Positions 34,844-45,795 are shown, numbered from the stretch's first letter. The stretch is DNA of 64,000 nt from Chrysaora quinquecirrha (GCA_014526335.1 JACTAT010000036.1:1148501-1212500), one strand, 5' to 3'. Translations and numbers: made by a program. The notes: a model not told the origin generated them from the letters alone.

Positions 34844-37800
34844 GAGGCTCCAAAGCAGAAAGAGATAATCAAGATTAATATAACATCGTTGCATCGTTTT
34901 TATAGCAGTGCAGTCAAGTGTATCTCATGTGTTGTATGAACGAAATCACAGAATCACAAAGACTCACGTAGAAAATTGCATTAACGTCAGTTTCTCATTT
35001 GTTGTATGTTTATTCCAAATCTTCTTGTTTAATGTTTTGCTTTTTGTTGCATGTTTGTTGCACGTCAGTGGTTTAATGAAAAATGCTTTATGTTTATGTT
35101 GTATGTATGTTATTTGCTTGTATCCTGTATTATAAATTGCATTTTATAAGTCTTATATATTATATGTATATTATTATTTTCTTGCATCCAGGTTGTAGCA
35201 TATATGTTGTAGGGTAGGATGAATATTTATTATAATTGCATGTTATATAGTGTATGCATGTTAATTGCTTGTATCAAGTGTGTTGCATGTATGTTGCATG
35301 ATGGATGTTCATTATAAATTGTATGTTGTATGCTGTATGCATGTGTTTCATGTTGCATCCTGTATCGCATGTATGTTGTAAAATGGATGTTAATTATAAA
35401 TTGTATGTTTTATGTTGTCTGTACGTGCTACTTGTTGTATCCTGTATTGCATGTGTGTTGTATGATAGGTATTCATTATAAATTGTATGTTGTACGTACG
35501 TGTTTCTTGTTGTATCCTGTGTCCCATGTATGTATGATGGATGTTCATTATGAATTGAAAGTTGCATACTGTATGCATGTGTTTCTTGTTGTATCCTGTG
35601 TTGCATGTATGTTGTATGATGGGTTTTCACGTACAAATTGTATGGTGTATGTACGTGTTGCATGTTGTATCTGTGTCGCATGCACGTTGCAATGATAAGC
35701 GTTCGTAATTAATGATAAATTGTACGTTGTGCTCATTGGATGTTCATACTGAATTAAATTCTGACAGGGATTATATTTGAAAACAACACAAGGCCTTACC
35801 TCTTTCGAGATGCAGAGTAGTTCAATTTGCTCTCTGCTTATAACAGTCGATTGCCTCCTTGTGTCATGTAGCAATGCCAGCTCCTGCAAGACAATAACCA
35901 TTTATAAGATCTACGAGGCAATACACTTCATTAAATCGATACTGTACTGCAGACCAGACTAGACAGTCTTATTTATGGCCAGAAAATGCTATTGGTCAAC
36001 AAGTGTCTGATTCCAGTCCGATTCATTCCAACTTCTTAATTACTTAACCTCCTTAATCTCCCTATATCGCCTTTGCATGGCCTTATAAATCTCTACAGTT
36101 CATTCAGAAGGAAATATCCTTTTAATACTTATCAAAATCAACTTTACTGAAGTAAAGCATGCAACAAAACAAAAATAAACAATAGCTAAACATGGTAAAC
36201 TAGTGCTTTCAAACAGGCATTCGTTCTGTTTGTGAGAGGATTGGCAATGTTTTCGAGTTCCTTTGATTTCTGTGGATCAAGATGTCAAATATTTTAAGCC
36301 ATGACGAAAACGAAATTCTTTTTATTTCAATATAACGTATTAAGAAATATCTCTAACAGAGATCTCGTAGAGGAATTATAAACGTGTGGTCTATGTGTTC
36401 ACCTGTGTTGGAACGAAAGGTCGTTGGCTCTTGAACCCGAGGGGCGTAACTCCGAAAGGAGAACTGGCATATATGTACCACCCCGGGTTACAATAAACCC
36501 GCAAATAAGAACCAGTCGTTTAAGAACCAAGACAGTCAAAATCACTTGACCTATAAACTTAAAATGACCAAACCTTGTGCATAATGACTTTGAGATTATT
36601 GGAATCACTACCTGGATGTCCACTGATCAAGCTTGTCCACTTTTTTGGGCTTTTTATTCCTCATCCCTTTCATATTTTGAGAAAATTTAAGAACCACTAA
36701 GACACTGGCTCTTAATTTTTGGTTCTTATTTGCGGGTTTTTACTGTATGAGTCACTTGCTGATTCTTTGCCCTGGTAATGGGTCATTTTTATAAAATTTG
36801 CCAAGGTAGTTTCGGGTAGTTTGCTGCCTTAAGCCGTTCATTCAGGATTTGAGTTTAAATCTTCAAAAGTGGAAAGCATATTGGTTCTCTTCGAAGTCTC
36901 CAAGGAGAGAAAGGCTTTGAGAAAGCTGACATACGTTATTCAGTTTATTTTCATGAAATAATTTTGCCCCGTTTAAGGGGTGGATTTTCAGATGCTGCTC
37001 TGGTTAAGGGTTCCTTTGCTAGAACCTCAGAGGAACATGTATGCTTCACCCTGAGCTACAGCAACCCCACCGCTTGAATCTTAATTGGAAAACTTTCTTT
37101 AAGTCTACAAGAAGATCGACTGTCTACCCTTCAGAGCGAAACTAGAGGTTAGTACACTCGTACACGGGATATGTTTCTAGATAAACAGGCCCAGAGACAA
37201 AAAGTAACTTTAAGTTAAGTCAATGGTATATCTTATTAGAATACTTACTCCAAAACTGTCTCCTCGTTTGAGAAAGCAAATGGTTCTTGCCACATTTTGC
37301 TGTCGATCGATGATTTTCACAACCGCTAAAAAGAAAACAAAGCAAATGAATACACGATTTTCGATGCTTTTTCTGGAGAATACTCTATTAGGAAGGAACA
37401 GAAAAGAATTATGCTCTCTGTCTTGAGCGTTTCATTGGGATGCAACTTTCTTTGATTTTGATAAAAAAAGCTAGCGAATCATCGACACCCAAAGCGAGAA
37501 TGCAGTAGCTACTGTGCACGCGTAGCCGGACGAAAACGTTCTTTTCGCTCGAAGACTTTCGCCTAGTGGAGATCCGGCTATCGTCTTAAGTCAGGCTTAT
37601 GTCGACCTTCGATACGACAGAACAGACGCCAACTAGTTGCTACAGTTGATCGCGGTCGCGGGAGCCCGCATGTCGACTGCGACTGACGAGAATCAGTTGT
37701 GACCTAATTGCAGAAGTAGAACATGCCCCACTTGCTGGAACTGTGCGCCGGCTAGTTGCCGTCAAAAAGGAAATTGTTGCCAACTAGTTGCCAGAGCGCT

Positions 37801-40800
37801 TATGTCGGGAGGTCAGTTGCGACAAATTAGTTCCGAGCCGATTTAGCAGTCGGCAACTAGTTCTAGCTCTGTGCAATATCGACGCACCATTCGCCTCTAT
37901 GAACCAAAGTTTGACATATTAAATCGCAGAGTCCAGAAAAGTGTTCAACCTTCCCCAGACAAAAATTCCCATAGCTGGAAACCTTCCTCACTTAACAATG
38001 AAAAAAGGCGTGTTTTGGATATGGCGAAATGTTTTCTATTGTTCTAATGGACCTTCCTCCGGTCAATGACCGCGTGACCGTAACTTTTTCCTGACTCTGT
38101 TAAATCGGATCAAATGACTTACGCTAATTGATTGATTAAGCGCGTGTTCAAATCGAAGCTTGATCGATCGAACGTCAGATCCAAAGGTCCATAAGCTCAA
38201 AATACCCGCTATTTTGATAGATCCACAGTTATTGATCGATTAACTGACCGGTTATCTGATTAAGGTAGACCAATTCCTTTCTAAGTAAATGTTTGTACAA
38301 TGATAGCTAAAACTCACCAGAGCCAGAGAGAACAAAGTAAAATGCTTGAGGTGGGTGTCCTTGACGTAGAATTACTCTCTTGCTGCCATGCCTAAAAATA
38401 TTCAAATAAATCAAAAGTTGTGGAACATTTCAATGATTCAACGTGGTTCTGCGTCTGTTACTATTAAACTGCTGAACGCCTGACATCCCCTTCATTGCCT
38501 TGAAAGTTTCTGAAAAGCATAAAATGACAGATTTCTAGATAGGGATATCTAGAAGTTACTCTGTCTTTTGAAACCACCTTTAACGGTTGATGATCTCTTC
38601 TAATGATCCTCAATAAAATTGACGAGAAAAATGCTGACGAAGCAGGCCTTACCCTTCATACCAGCCAACTTTGACTAGTTTTTTCTGCATCCTCACAGGA
38701 TACTCAGCAAAGGACTGTATGCTTCGTAATGAGAATAAGACCTAAAGAAGCAAACAAAATGACCATTTATCCCAGGAAAACAAATTTTAACGACATTTCG
38801 TAAAAAGAAATAGTGTTTCTAGTCTTTTCATTTTATCTACGCCAAGCAACATCATTAGAGGTAGATACAGTGGCCTTGAGCTGAACAGAAAAAGTTCCAA
38901 GAACAAGAAATACAAATTTTAGGCCTAAATTTCTTCTTACTCTCGCAAGCTGCTGATTGCTTCGTTCTTTTGGTGGTTTTCTCAACACTGATTTTATTTC
39001 TGAGGTTAGTCTCATCTGCAAAAGATAAAAATCGTAGAAAAAACTAAAACATTGGTTTGTTCTACGTCAAAGAAAGAAGAAAATAGATAGTTGTATCTGC
39101 TCAAAAAGACAGCAAGAAGAAGAAACCTTTCCAATCCAGCAAGAAAGAAAACGTGACAAAGCAAAGCAGTGGTAAAACCACGTGACGTAAATGTCATGTG
39201 ATCATCTATTTCTATCGTTCGTAAAAATTATTGAATATACTTTAAACTTTAAACTTTAAACTGAATAAAATACATGTTAACGGTCTAGCTGTCAATGTTG
39301 GCTTAAGACGAAACTAACGTTTTGAGAAACAACAAACCAACACAAAGTTAGAATAACAAACTCAGCAAAATATTGAGCAAATAAACTGCCTTAATCCAGT
39401 GAGGGAGGATCCAGCTTGTCCGTACAAGATTGTTCCACTAAGGTATTTTGCAAACGGCAAAGATAAGCCAAGACTGTGACACTATGTACTTAACACGTAG
39501 AAGGCGAACAGACCTATATTTGCCTATATTTTCCTATAATTTAGCTTAAAACAAGACAACAAACCTCTTTATTCGCTCTGAAGAGCCTAGCGTCAAAGCT
39601 AAGACCATTGCGCAGATTTTCCTCCTCCTCCCTAGCGGCATACTCAGTGAACGTGAAATATCTTGACAACTGGAGTTCGTCTTTGCTTCGCCTGTGAAAA
39701 CGACGAAAGAAAACAGCAATTGAAAAATCTGTGGCAAATAATTGCGAAGAGCTCTTCTGAGGAGAGAGTCTGATAGTCTTTATGATATTGATGATCGAGA
39801 ACAGTTTTAGAAAGGACGTAATTTGTACCGATAGAGTTAGAGGGAAAATTTTATTGCCCCTATAGTTCTCTAATATAGGGGGTCATGCTCTCTAATGGCA
39901 AAAGAAACAACTCCTCCCCTTATGGGCACCTAGTATTCTAAAAGTAGGGGTTTAATAAAATGGGTAAGTGTTCTCTAAAAATTGGCGACAAATCTCTTGC
40001 AAGGTACCCAGTATTTATTTTGTAAAGTTTTCCCAAAGAAGGAGGGGGGCTCTCTATTCCCTACGTAACAAGGGTTCTCGACAGGTACATGGGACATGTT
40101 TCAAGACAAGGCTACTCACAAGATTTGTACTTTATAATACATTAAGCTCTTACGTTTCATATCCTATTTCACAAACTGTCAAGAGAATCTGCACCAGTTT
40201 CACAGCTTTCCTGAAATTCTCGATGGGAGGGTAATCCTGTAAAGAGAAACTATGACAAATCAAGCAAAATGACAAAGTATTAACACTGACGAATACCGCA
40301 CGAAATTAGAAAAGCTGACGAAATCAGAATGAAATGAATGACGAATACGGCATATAATGAATATGCTGACGAATACAGTACAACACAAAATTAGAATAAT
40401 GAAGAATGCAGCATGAAATGCAAATCAGACGAATGCAAGAACATAAAAGAACATGCTGACGAATAAAGCACGAAATAAGAATGCTGACGAATACAGTATG
40501 AAATGCAATGCAAATTTGGCTTATGCAGCATAAAAGAACATGCTGACGAATAAAGCACGATATTAGAATATGCTGACGAATACAACACGAAATTAGAATG
40601 CTGACGAATACAGATTGCAATGAATATGCTGACGAATACAGTATGAAAAGAACATGGCAGCGTATTAAATGAAAAGCTTCAAGAATAGAAGCATACTCTA
40701 CAGACAGGATACACTATGCAATTCGGTATGCCTTTAAAGAAAGAGTGTACGAGAGGAGAGTTGAGGAGAAGGGAGTGTCTTTTCTCTTTTATTGGGCGTG

Positions 40801-42601
40801 TCCTTTGGCTTCATCTAATGCGTTGTACACAAAGTACCTGAAAGCCAAGGTTCACGACACTACGACATTTTTCATTTCAAGATTTACATCATTTGAAAGA
40901 GATTACAGAATGATGATTGATGAGAAAATTACTAGGCCTAAACGTATTCCTAATAATAATGATAATAAAGCGGAATCTCCATATGACGGATACCTGTCGG
41001 ACCAAACGTCCGTTGTAGGGCGGTGTCCGTTGTACGGAGGTTGTTTTTACAAAGAGATGACCTTTGGGAACAAATAATTTGTCTGTAGTTCAGAGGTGTC
41101 AGTTGTAAAGAGGTGTCTGTTTTATGGAGGTGGCCGTAAATGGAGGTTCCACTATAATAATTGATATGCAAGTTGTATACAGGTTTACTTGAATAGCAGT
41201 GTATACTGTCTGATATTAGACAAGGACCTGTAGACCTCTCTTATGACCTGACGACCTACCAAGTCTGTTAGTCCGTATATGCAACACTTTTGAGATCATA
41301 TCCTTGTGAAACTTTCATTTCAATCCAGATTCATTTGTTTCGATGAGAGATATGGATTAAAGTAATATCGTTTTTTTCATACTTCTTCTATGCTCCAAAA
41401 TCTTCATTAACTTAAAATGTAGATTTTTTAATCCAGGATAACCGATAACTACAGAACCTTGCTAAAATATCATCGATAATTCTAGGCATTTAGGATTCTT
41501 GTTGCAAAGAATGATGTCCTTAATCTTGCCTTACAAAAAAGTCGTAAAACACTAAGTCTTTGGGCTAGGCTAGACTTCAAACCAAAACTTAAGACTTTAA
41601 ATTAGTCTACCATTAGCTGAAATTTTGCCTGATTCAGGACCCCAAATATCAAGGAAATGTTATATAGCATAGAGAGTGAAAGAGTATATAATACATAATA
41701 TATAATATATAATATATAATATATAATATATAATATATAATATATAATATATAATATATAATATATAATATATAATATATAATATATAAATATATAATAT
41801 ATATATATTATATATAATATATAATATATAGTATATAATATAAAATATATGATATATGATAAAAGTATTAACAACGATAAAGTAGCTAGTATATGACATG
41901 CATTATATTATATATTAGTATAGCATGAAGACATGTAGTTTATTATAGTAGATGATAGATGAAGATGATACTACAAGTAATACTATAACGTTTATTGTAT
42001 AAACCTTAGGTTATGTATTTTATAGCAGAATAAAGTTGTAAAAATATGGTACATTGTTAAGTACATAAATGTTTTGACAAAAAGCGGAACATCCATTTAC
42101 CACGTGGAACACCTCTCTACCACGGATACCTCCTGTCTTTATTTTCGATTGATTTAATTTTCCACGAAATTTTAGGCTTACATATCTTGCCATGCCAACT
42201 ATATGGCTCTCATATGAAAAATGCAGTTGCAAAATGAAAAATATATTCGAGAAAATGAAAAGAATATTAAAGGTTACCTTATCGAAGTATTTCTTTTGTG
42301 AGTTCATGAATCCTTGCGACTCATTATCAATATTCGCAGAAAGTCGTCTTCTTCGTCGACTGTGGGACTGAGAAATCACGCTCAATGTTGCCAGTGAAGT
42401 TGTTGGTTTGTGTGACGACGTCGGGCTGACAGCTCTCATCGATTGAACAGCGGGGTCTTTCATCGGGCTACCGGGAGTAGGAGAGGCTGTGGGGCTGTTT
42501 ATCAATATCTCAGGCCCAGGAGAGTTTCTTCTTGGCTTTTCTGTATGACGGGGTCCATCGTCTCGATGCCTTCTCAGAGGTGTATTTCGAATGCCCAGCA
42601 T
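25992..42601 (-). CDS. CNBD2: CNBD2-like cyclic nucleotide-binding domain protein, 17 exons
   Basis: Complete gene of 2,070 coding bases (689 residues plus TGA at 25992-25994); all 17 exons join in phase. Exons in order: 42278-42601, 40154-40236, 39565-39691, 38941-39015, 38653-38741, 38318-38391, 37249-37325, 35800-35883, 33751-33824, 32823-32900, 32657-32717, 32202-32277, 31244-31704, 30127-30208, 28676-28746, 27042-27131, 25992-26135. Residues 1-108 are basic and Ser/Pro-rich. A cNMP-binding domain spans about 205-311, with phosphate-binding cassette FGELALLHDTRRQSTV (282-297) keeping the Glu and the second Arg. A second, degenerate CNB-like domain (335-410, resuming near 613-660) is split by a ~200-residue Ser/Asn-rich insert. 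Vertebrate CNBD2 binds cAMP and is needed for sperm flagella. A cAMP-sensing role here is inference. The start ATG is the first in a long open exon; noncoding 5' exons may lie upstream. Confidence 0.85.
26136..27041. repeat. Purine-rich GAGAACAAA minisatellite in CNBD2 intron 16
   Basis: From about 26195 to 26820 the intron is a 9-bp tandem repeat GAGAACAAA with variants GCTGCTAAA and GATGCCAAA. It yields long open frames on both strands, up to 251 codons of Leu/Phe/Ser repeats on the minus strand. These are repeat artefacts. Confidence 0.93.
27042..27131 (-). CDS. CNBD2: CNBD2 exon 16
   Basis: Acceptor TTTTTGCAG, donor GTAAGC. Reads VSNGAECIMVLKKFYLEHCP then ETLKARLRKK. This is the family motif that follows the insert (G.EC....K.F). 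Confidence 0.87.
28094..28325 (+). pseudogene. Non-LTR retrotransposon C-terminal remnant
   Basis: One frame reads HTRRGRPNKNFIDQLASDT and hits a stop. A second frame continues with PEDLPAEIDDRGVWYERVRA. The order RGRP...F.DQL..DT...L...M/I.DR..W...V is typical of the tail of animal LINE reverse-transcriptase proteins. It is frame-broken and partial, in CNBD2 intron 15. Confidence 0.5.
28676..28746 (-). CDS. CNBD2: CNBD2 exon 15 with GC donor
   Basis: Acceptor ATTTTCAG. Reads GKRIGSPQHKLAIIDEAAKK then HEE, followed by GAG|GCAAGT. Using the GC donor joins in phase to V-S-N-G-A-E-C. The nearest GT, four bases on, would make an immediate stop. Confidence 0.72.
29651..30085. mobile_element. Complete MITE-A with TTA target-site duplication
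   Basis: 435 bp. The left end GGTCCTGGCCAAACGATCAA is complementary to the right end TTGATCGTTTGGCCAGGGCC. Both sides are flanked by TTA (29648-29650 and 30086-30088). A 3-bp TWA duplication is the signature of PIF/Harbinger elements. Noncoding, so non-autonomous. Confidence 0.75.
30127..30208 (-). CDS. CNBD2: CNBD2 exon 14
   Basis: Acceptor TTTTTCAG, donor GTAAGT. Reads ESRRSVHMSLKRHRNNQFYI then QTPETSA; basic linker. A MITE-A copy ends about 40 bp beyond the donor. Confidence 0.72.
30490..30640 (-). repeat. SINE family 1 copy (reverse)
   Basis: The complement carries the TTCGAGCTCTAGCTACGGC B-box region and the GAGGTCTCGATTAGTTAAC body. Followed by a duplicated CTAGCCAGGTGGATTAGG (30632-30680). 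Confidence 0.6.
30785..30925. repeat. AGTACCTAAGT repeat cluster with inverted repeat
   Basis: Short words AAGTACCTAAGT and TAAAAACAAGT recur. TTAAGTAATTAGGTG and CACCTAATTATTAA form an inverted repeat. Lies in CNBD2 intron 13. Confidence 0.6.
31244..31704 (-). CDS. CNBD2: CNBD2 exon 13, large insert
   Basis: At 461 bp the longest exon. Residues 408-561, rich in Ser, Asn, Asp and Arg and without a recognised domain, bounded by ATTTTTAG and GTAAGT. It is open throughout and in phase with both neighbours. Confidence 0.8.
32202..32277 (-). CDS. CNBD2: CNBD2 exon 12
   Basis: Acceptor TTTTATAG, donor GTAAGA. Reads GSCQVLKKLKKVSSQVKQNS then KLKET, continuing the domain-2 strand and entering the insert. 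Confidence 0.82.
32657..32717 (-). CDS. CNBD2: CNBD2 exon 11
   Basis: Acceptor TTCTTTTAG, donor GTAAGG. Reads RRGAVLVRDSNYSDWIYVVK then S, beta strands of CNB-like domain 2. Confidence 0.87.
32823..32900 (-). CDS. CNBD2: CNBD2 exon 10, start of CNB-like domain 2
   Basis: Acceptor CTTTGCAG, donor GTATTT. Reads SLEFLQGWPTEELPKYPKKF then LFHFF. The F(L)..WP motif is typical of the second CNB repeat. Confidence 0.85.
33751..33824 (-). CDS. CNBD2: CNBD2 exon 9
   Basis: Acceptor TCTCGTAG, donor GTAAGT. Reads DFIDIFMAAGGVKNINDPDH then AEFI, the C-terminal helix of domain 1 and the linker. Confidence 0.85.
34817..34843. repeat. (CAA)n microsatellite
   Basis: About nine CAA/AAC repeats in CNBD2 intron 8. 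Confidence 0.95.
35150..35690. repeat. ~80-bp degenerate minisatellite
   Basis: ATTATAAATTGTATG recurs about every 80 bp (near 35312, 35393, 35474), along with TTGTATCCTG and TGCATGTATGTTG. In CNBD2 intron 8, ending about 100 bp below exon 8. ORFs in it are artefacts. Confidence 0.85.
35800..35883 (-). CDS. CNBD2: CNBD2 exon 8, phosphate-binding cassette
   Basis: Acceptor CTTGCAG, donor GTAAGG, 28 codons in phase 0. ELALLHDTRRQSTVIS carries the ribose-binding Glu and the phosphate-binding Arg of the cassette. Confidence 0.93.
36491..36745. mobile_element. MITE-B, TA-flanked
   Basis: 255 bp. The left end CAATAAACCCGCAAATAAGA is the inverted match of the right end TCTTATTTGCGGGTTTTTACTG; TA lies on both sides. 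TA duplications and a CAGTAAAACC-type end suggest a Tc1/mariner-derived MITE. A partial relative is near 53965-54045. Confidence 0.65.
37249..37325 (-). CDS. CNBD2: CNBD2 exon 7, CNB domain 1
   Basis: Acceptor CTTTTTAG, donor GTAAGT. Ends FLKRGDSFG, the entry into the phosphate-binding cassette. Confidence 0.92.
37490..37885. repeat. Unclassified GC-richer repeat-like block
   Basis: About 400 bp, visibly richer in CG than its surroundings, with repeated CAACTAGTTGC words (near 37630, 37752, 37777, 37855). In CNBD2 intron 6. Looks like a degraded transposon, but no ends were identified. Confidence 0.4.
38318..38391 (-). CDS. CNBD2: CNBD2 exon 6, CNB domain 1
   Basis: Acceptor TTTTTAG, donor GTGAGT. 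Reads GSKRVILRQGHPPQAFYFVL then SGS: the conserved V-I-x-x-G-x-x...FYF(V/I)x-G beta strands. Confidence 0.92.
38653..38741 (-). CDS. CNBD2: CNBD2 exon 5, start of CNB domain 1
   Basis: Acceptor TCTTTAG, donor GTAAGG. Reads LRSIQSFAEYPVRMQKKLVK, then VGWYE. This is the N-terminal helical lead-in of the cNMP-binding fold. Confidence 0.88.
38941..39015 (-). CDS. CNBD2: CNBD2 exon 4
   Basis: Acceptor TTTTGCAG, donor GTAAGA. Twenty-five codons, MRLTSEIKSVLRKPPKERSN then QQLAR. The L..PP..R element precedes the CNB domain in this family. Confidence 0.82.
39236..39265. repeat. (ACTTTAA)n short tandem repeat
   Basis: About four copies of ACTTTAA in CNBD2 intron 3. Confidence 0.85.
39565..39691 (-). 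CDS. CNBD2: CNBD2 exon 3
   Basis: Acceptor TTTTCACAG, donor GTTTGT. Residues 136-178, including FTEYAAREEEENLRNGLSF, ending RANKE in phase 0. Confidence 0.78.
40154..40236 (-). CDS. CNBD2: CNBD2 exon 2
   Basis: Acceptor TTTACAG, donor GTAAGA. Encodes DYPPIENFRKAVKLVQILLT and VCEIGYE, residues 109-135 plus two bases. Confidence 0.8.
40300..40645. repeat. GCTGACGAATACA minisatellite
   Basis: Repeated GCTGACGAATACAG(CAC)GAAATTAGAAT units of about 30 bp with variants, in CNBD2 intron 1. It starts about 65 bp from exon 2. Confidence 0.9.
40968..41156. mobile_element. MITE-C copy 1
   Basis: Ends GCGGAATCTCCATATGACGG and CCGTAAATGGAGGTTCCACT form an inverted repeat. The internal GGTGTCCGTT/GAGGTGTC words match the copy at 62800-62978. 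About 190 bp, noncoding, Tc1/mariner-like ends. Confidence 0.65.
41684..41862. repeat. (ATATAAT)n microsatellite
   Basis: Long 7-bp AT tandem repeat in CNBD2 intron 1. Confidence 0.95.
42085..42130. mobile_element. MITE-C fragment
   Basis: GAACATCCATTTACCACGTG and GGAACACCTC words resemble a MITE-C end. Too short to define. Confidence 0.3.
42278..42601 (-). CDS. CNBD2: CNBD2 exon 1
   Basis: Codons 1-108: MLGIRNTPLRRHRDDGP and on to SQKKYFDK, then donor GTAACC, phase 0. Low-complexity Ser/Pro/Arg content suggests a disordered N terminus. Confidence 0.8.
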
Positions 42602-42694
42602 ATTGATATCTTTGGCGTATCACTGGAGCTTATGAATCTATATTGCTTGTCTCACTGACTTCTGAAAGAGCAATATGACATATGTATTATTTAT

Positions 42695-42697
42695 TAG

Positions 42698-42762
<65 letters not shown>

Positions 42763-42765
42763 ACA
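42695..42765. repeat. (ATC)n microsatellite
   Basis: About 22 uninterrupted ATC/CAT repeats, 95-165 bp upstream of the CNBD2 start codon. Confidence 0.97.
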
Positions 42766-44865
42766 ACAATATTTTACAAAACTAAGAAAATCATATTAAG
42801 CTCTAACATCAAATTAGACATTTAAGAGCTTAAGTAAAGCAACATCAATTTTCGTAACAGCAACAACTTTTAAAAAAATTACAATTAAATGATATGTAGC
42901 ATGTATGTATGTAATCACCAGAACCTCAGAAGCCAACTAAGAAGCAGATTAGGTACTTTCCTAATTCTTAATACGACTAAAAGAACTCCAAATACTGTAT
43001 CATAGTTTACTGAACATGATAAAGTGATGCTATTAACTCAGAGGTGGTAAAAGTTTCTTGTCCATTAAGTGTTAAAGTCACGCCATTTCATTGAAAATGG
43101 TGCCGACCATTAATAAAGAATGTATCCTTTGAATTAACAAGTTTGTACAAAAGTGTTTCAGTCATGTCTAACTAACACCTCAATTAGAATTATTTGATTT
43201 TTGTACTTAAAAGGTGATATTTTAAACAGAGAAGAGACAATCAGGGTCCTTTTATTGCAGATTCGAAAGGAATTAAGAGACATCTGCAAGGGAGATATTT
43301 GAGCCTCGTTTGGGCTACACCATAAAGAGGCTCTGTTTCCATAGGAACTTGTTGCTAACGCAACCTATTATTTTGTTGGAAATCAAAGGAAGTGCACTAT
43401 ACCAGATGATACCAGTGAAGTTTGTGTACTCTAAAATTAAAAGTTGATTCAAGGCCCAAGCAAATAATTTATCATCATTAAGATATGGCATAACTAGGCC
43501 TATTAACTGAATAAGAACTCATATGTATTCTAATAAGCTTTCTTTCACTAAACCGTGCCTTTGACATTAGATTTAAAGCAAAGCGCTTAGTGTTTCGATA
43601 AATGACTGCCCATCGATGATTCAAATCTTCTATCTACAGCTTATTAGAAAGTGACTCTAATGCTATTTCGCTGTAAAATGATAGCCTTATAAACGAGAGG
43701 CAAGCAAGCGAGTTTCTTGCAGCCAAAGCTCTCTTGCTGAAAGCGAATAAGAAGTGATCAATGGTTCCCATTTCCGTCAGTTTATAATTTTGCTATTTAA
43801 TAATAAGATACAGCTACTTATGACTTATGAGAAATACTTAAACTCTTGTTTCAGTTAAGTTGTTATCCAGAAGATAGTGCCGAAAACTATGGGAACAGAA
43901 GGGCATTTTAGTCCTTGGGAATCTCATACACTGTTTCCCGTAAATTCTATTGATTTCACAGAAATCCCTTGAAAATCCTTTTGTTTCAACAGGAATCTCG
44001 TGAAATGCTTCTCGATGGGAAAAATATAGCTTTACTTAGCTTGGAAAGATATGTTATTCAGAGACCACGATACGAATGATTTCTTAATCAGACAATAACT
44101 AAATAACCAGCTTACCTTCGCAGCTATGAAATGGGGCTAATCCTCTATTCCAAGCTTTAGACATCAAATGCTTGCAGTTTCTCAATCCAAAACGTTAACT
44201 AAATTCCTGTTGTTGTGGTATTTACCACGCGGAAAGAAGCACATTGGTAGCAAAACAGCGTCATCATCAAACCTAAAAACAAAACATAGCATGCTTGTTG
44301 TTTATTTAGCTATTTGTAATCAAAACAAACACTAACATAAAAACATGAAACGTAAATAAACAAAATTGACGGTAGTTAAAATTCATACCTTTATCAACAG
44401 GAAAATAGAACAAAAATCATTAGAAAACTACGAATTCTGGAAAGGTTTTGCTTTATTATGAATAAGTCACCGGCTTCCTTTATGAGAGAGTTCATATGAA
44501 TAAAAACCGTCGCTACATTTGAATCAAATAAGCCTCTATGATGCAACAGCGTTGGTTATTCTTCAGGATTTTCACAATCCTAATATTAGCTTTTGCTGTC
44601 AACTTTAGAGCCACTGGATTCAAATAACGACCAATGTTTTCTTTGCTAAGAAAGAGCTTATTTGCCAAGGTGTAAATTGTCTATTTCTATATGAAGCAAA
44701 TATTGTGAATGAATCAACTAAAGATCATCTAACAGCCAGGGTCCCAGTTGAAGATAGAGAAAAAGGCGTGGCGTTGGAGTTCAAGGGTGTGGTGTGCGGA
44801 ACAGGACGAGGGTCAGTGACTGCGTTTTTCAGGACCATCAAAATTTATGTGTTGCGACTTCAATA

Positions 44866-45080
44866 GACGCTTCCGCAAAAGATGGCCGCCGTTTTCGCCT
44901 ATTGTTTTCATTAAGGATTTTCGAAAGGAATTCTGGGAATAATTTCCTTAGTTACGTTTTTACATAGCTGCAGACATTGAATTTGTAGCTAAGGAAATTA
45001 GTCCCAGAGTTGCCTTCGAAAAACCTTAAGAAAAACAAGGGATTGACAGAACGGCCGCCATCTTTTGAGGAAACCTTTAT
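44866..45080. mobile_element. MITE-E, long palindrome
   Basis: About 90-bp arms: CAAAAGATGGCCGCCGTTTT and TTTCGAAAGGAATTCTGGGA pair with CCCAGAGTTGCCTTCGAAAA and ACGGCCGCCATCTTTTG. The arms are separated by only about 30 bp, so the whole element can fold as one hairpin. Noncoding. Confidence 0.7.
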
Positions 45081-45479
45081 TCGCTTTCAGGATTCGACTA
45101 ATGAATTGTAGTAAACTCAGATTGGCCAGAGGTCTCTTGAGGCGAAATTCTGCGGGAAGGACATAGCGTGAGCGTACAAATCGAAATCAAAAGCGTACCT
45201 TTCTGGATTGTCTGAAAAAATTCAACTCGAGATGTCTGACAACTGAGAAATACCGAAACTGATCATTCACTGCTCTTACAGAAAACAAGTAGAGGTCACA
45301 GGGCTAGCTAGCCAAATCTTTTCGTGAGCCAGAGGTTTGGAACCAACTAGAACGTGATGTTAACAGGCACCCTCACTTGCAATCTTTAAGGAAAGAATTA
45401 TTATATAGAATTTTGTTAACGATATGTTGTATATTTCAAATTTGGAGATGCTATGTCACGGCCCACTGAAAAGCAGTTA

Positions 45480-45795
45480 ACATGAACTGATAGGGCTACC
45501 GTGCCATGAATAACAACAAGAATAACAGAGAAATGAAACGATGAAACAAGTCACTGCGCGTCTCAAATTAGCGTCTAAAACAGAGAGAATAAAGTAAAGT
45601 AGACAAGATAAGACCAAACGAGACCACAGAAGATCAAACCAAAACACAGAACAAGGCGGAGCAGACCAAAGACTAGGGAGGAGAACAGCAGATAGAGAAC
45701 AGCAACAGAAAAGGCAAAGCGGAGCAGAACAAGGATTTTTGAAGAGTGAAATGCCCTTCGAGCAGAAGAGACCAGGACCAGCGTATAGAAGAGTA
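45480..45795. repeat. Degenerate AGCAGA/AACAG repeat
   Basis: Purine-rich, imperfect GAGCAGA/GAACAGC repeats. A 114-codon minus-strand frame here is Cys/Leu low complexity and is not a gene. Confidence 0.6.
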
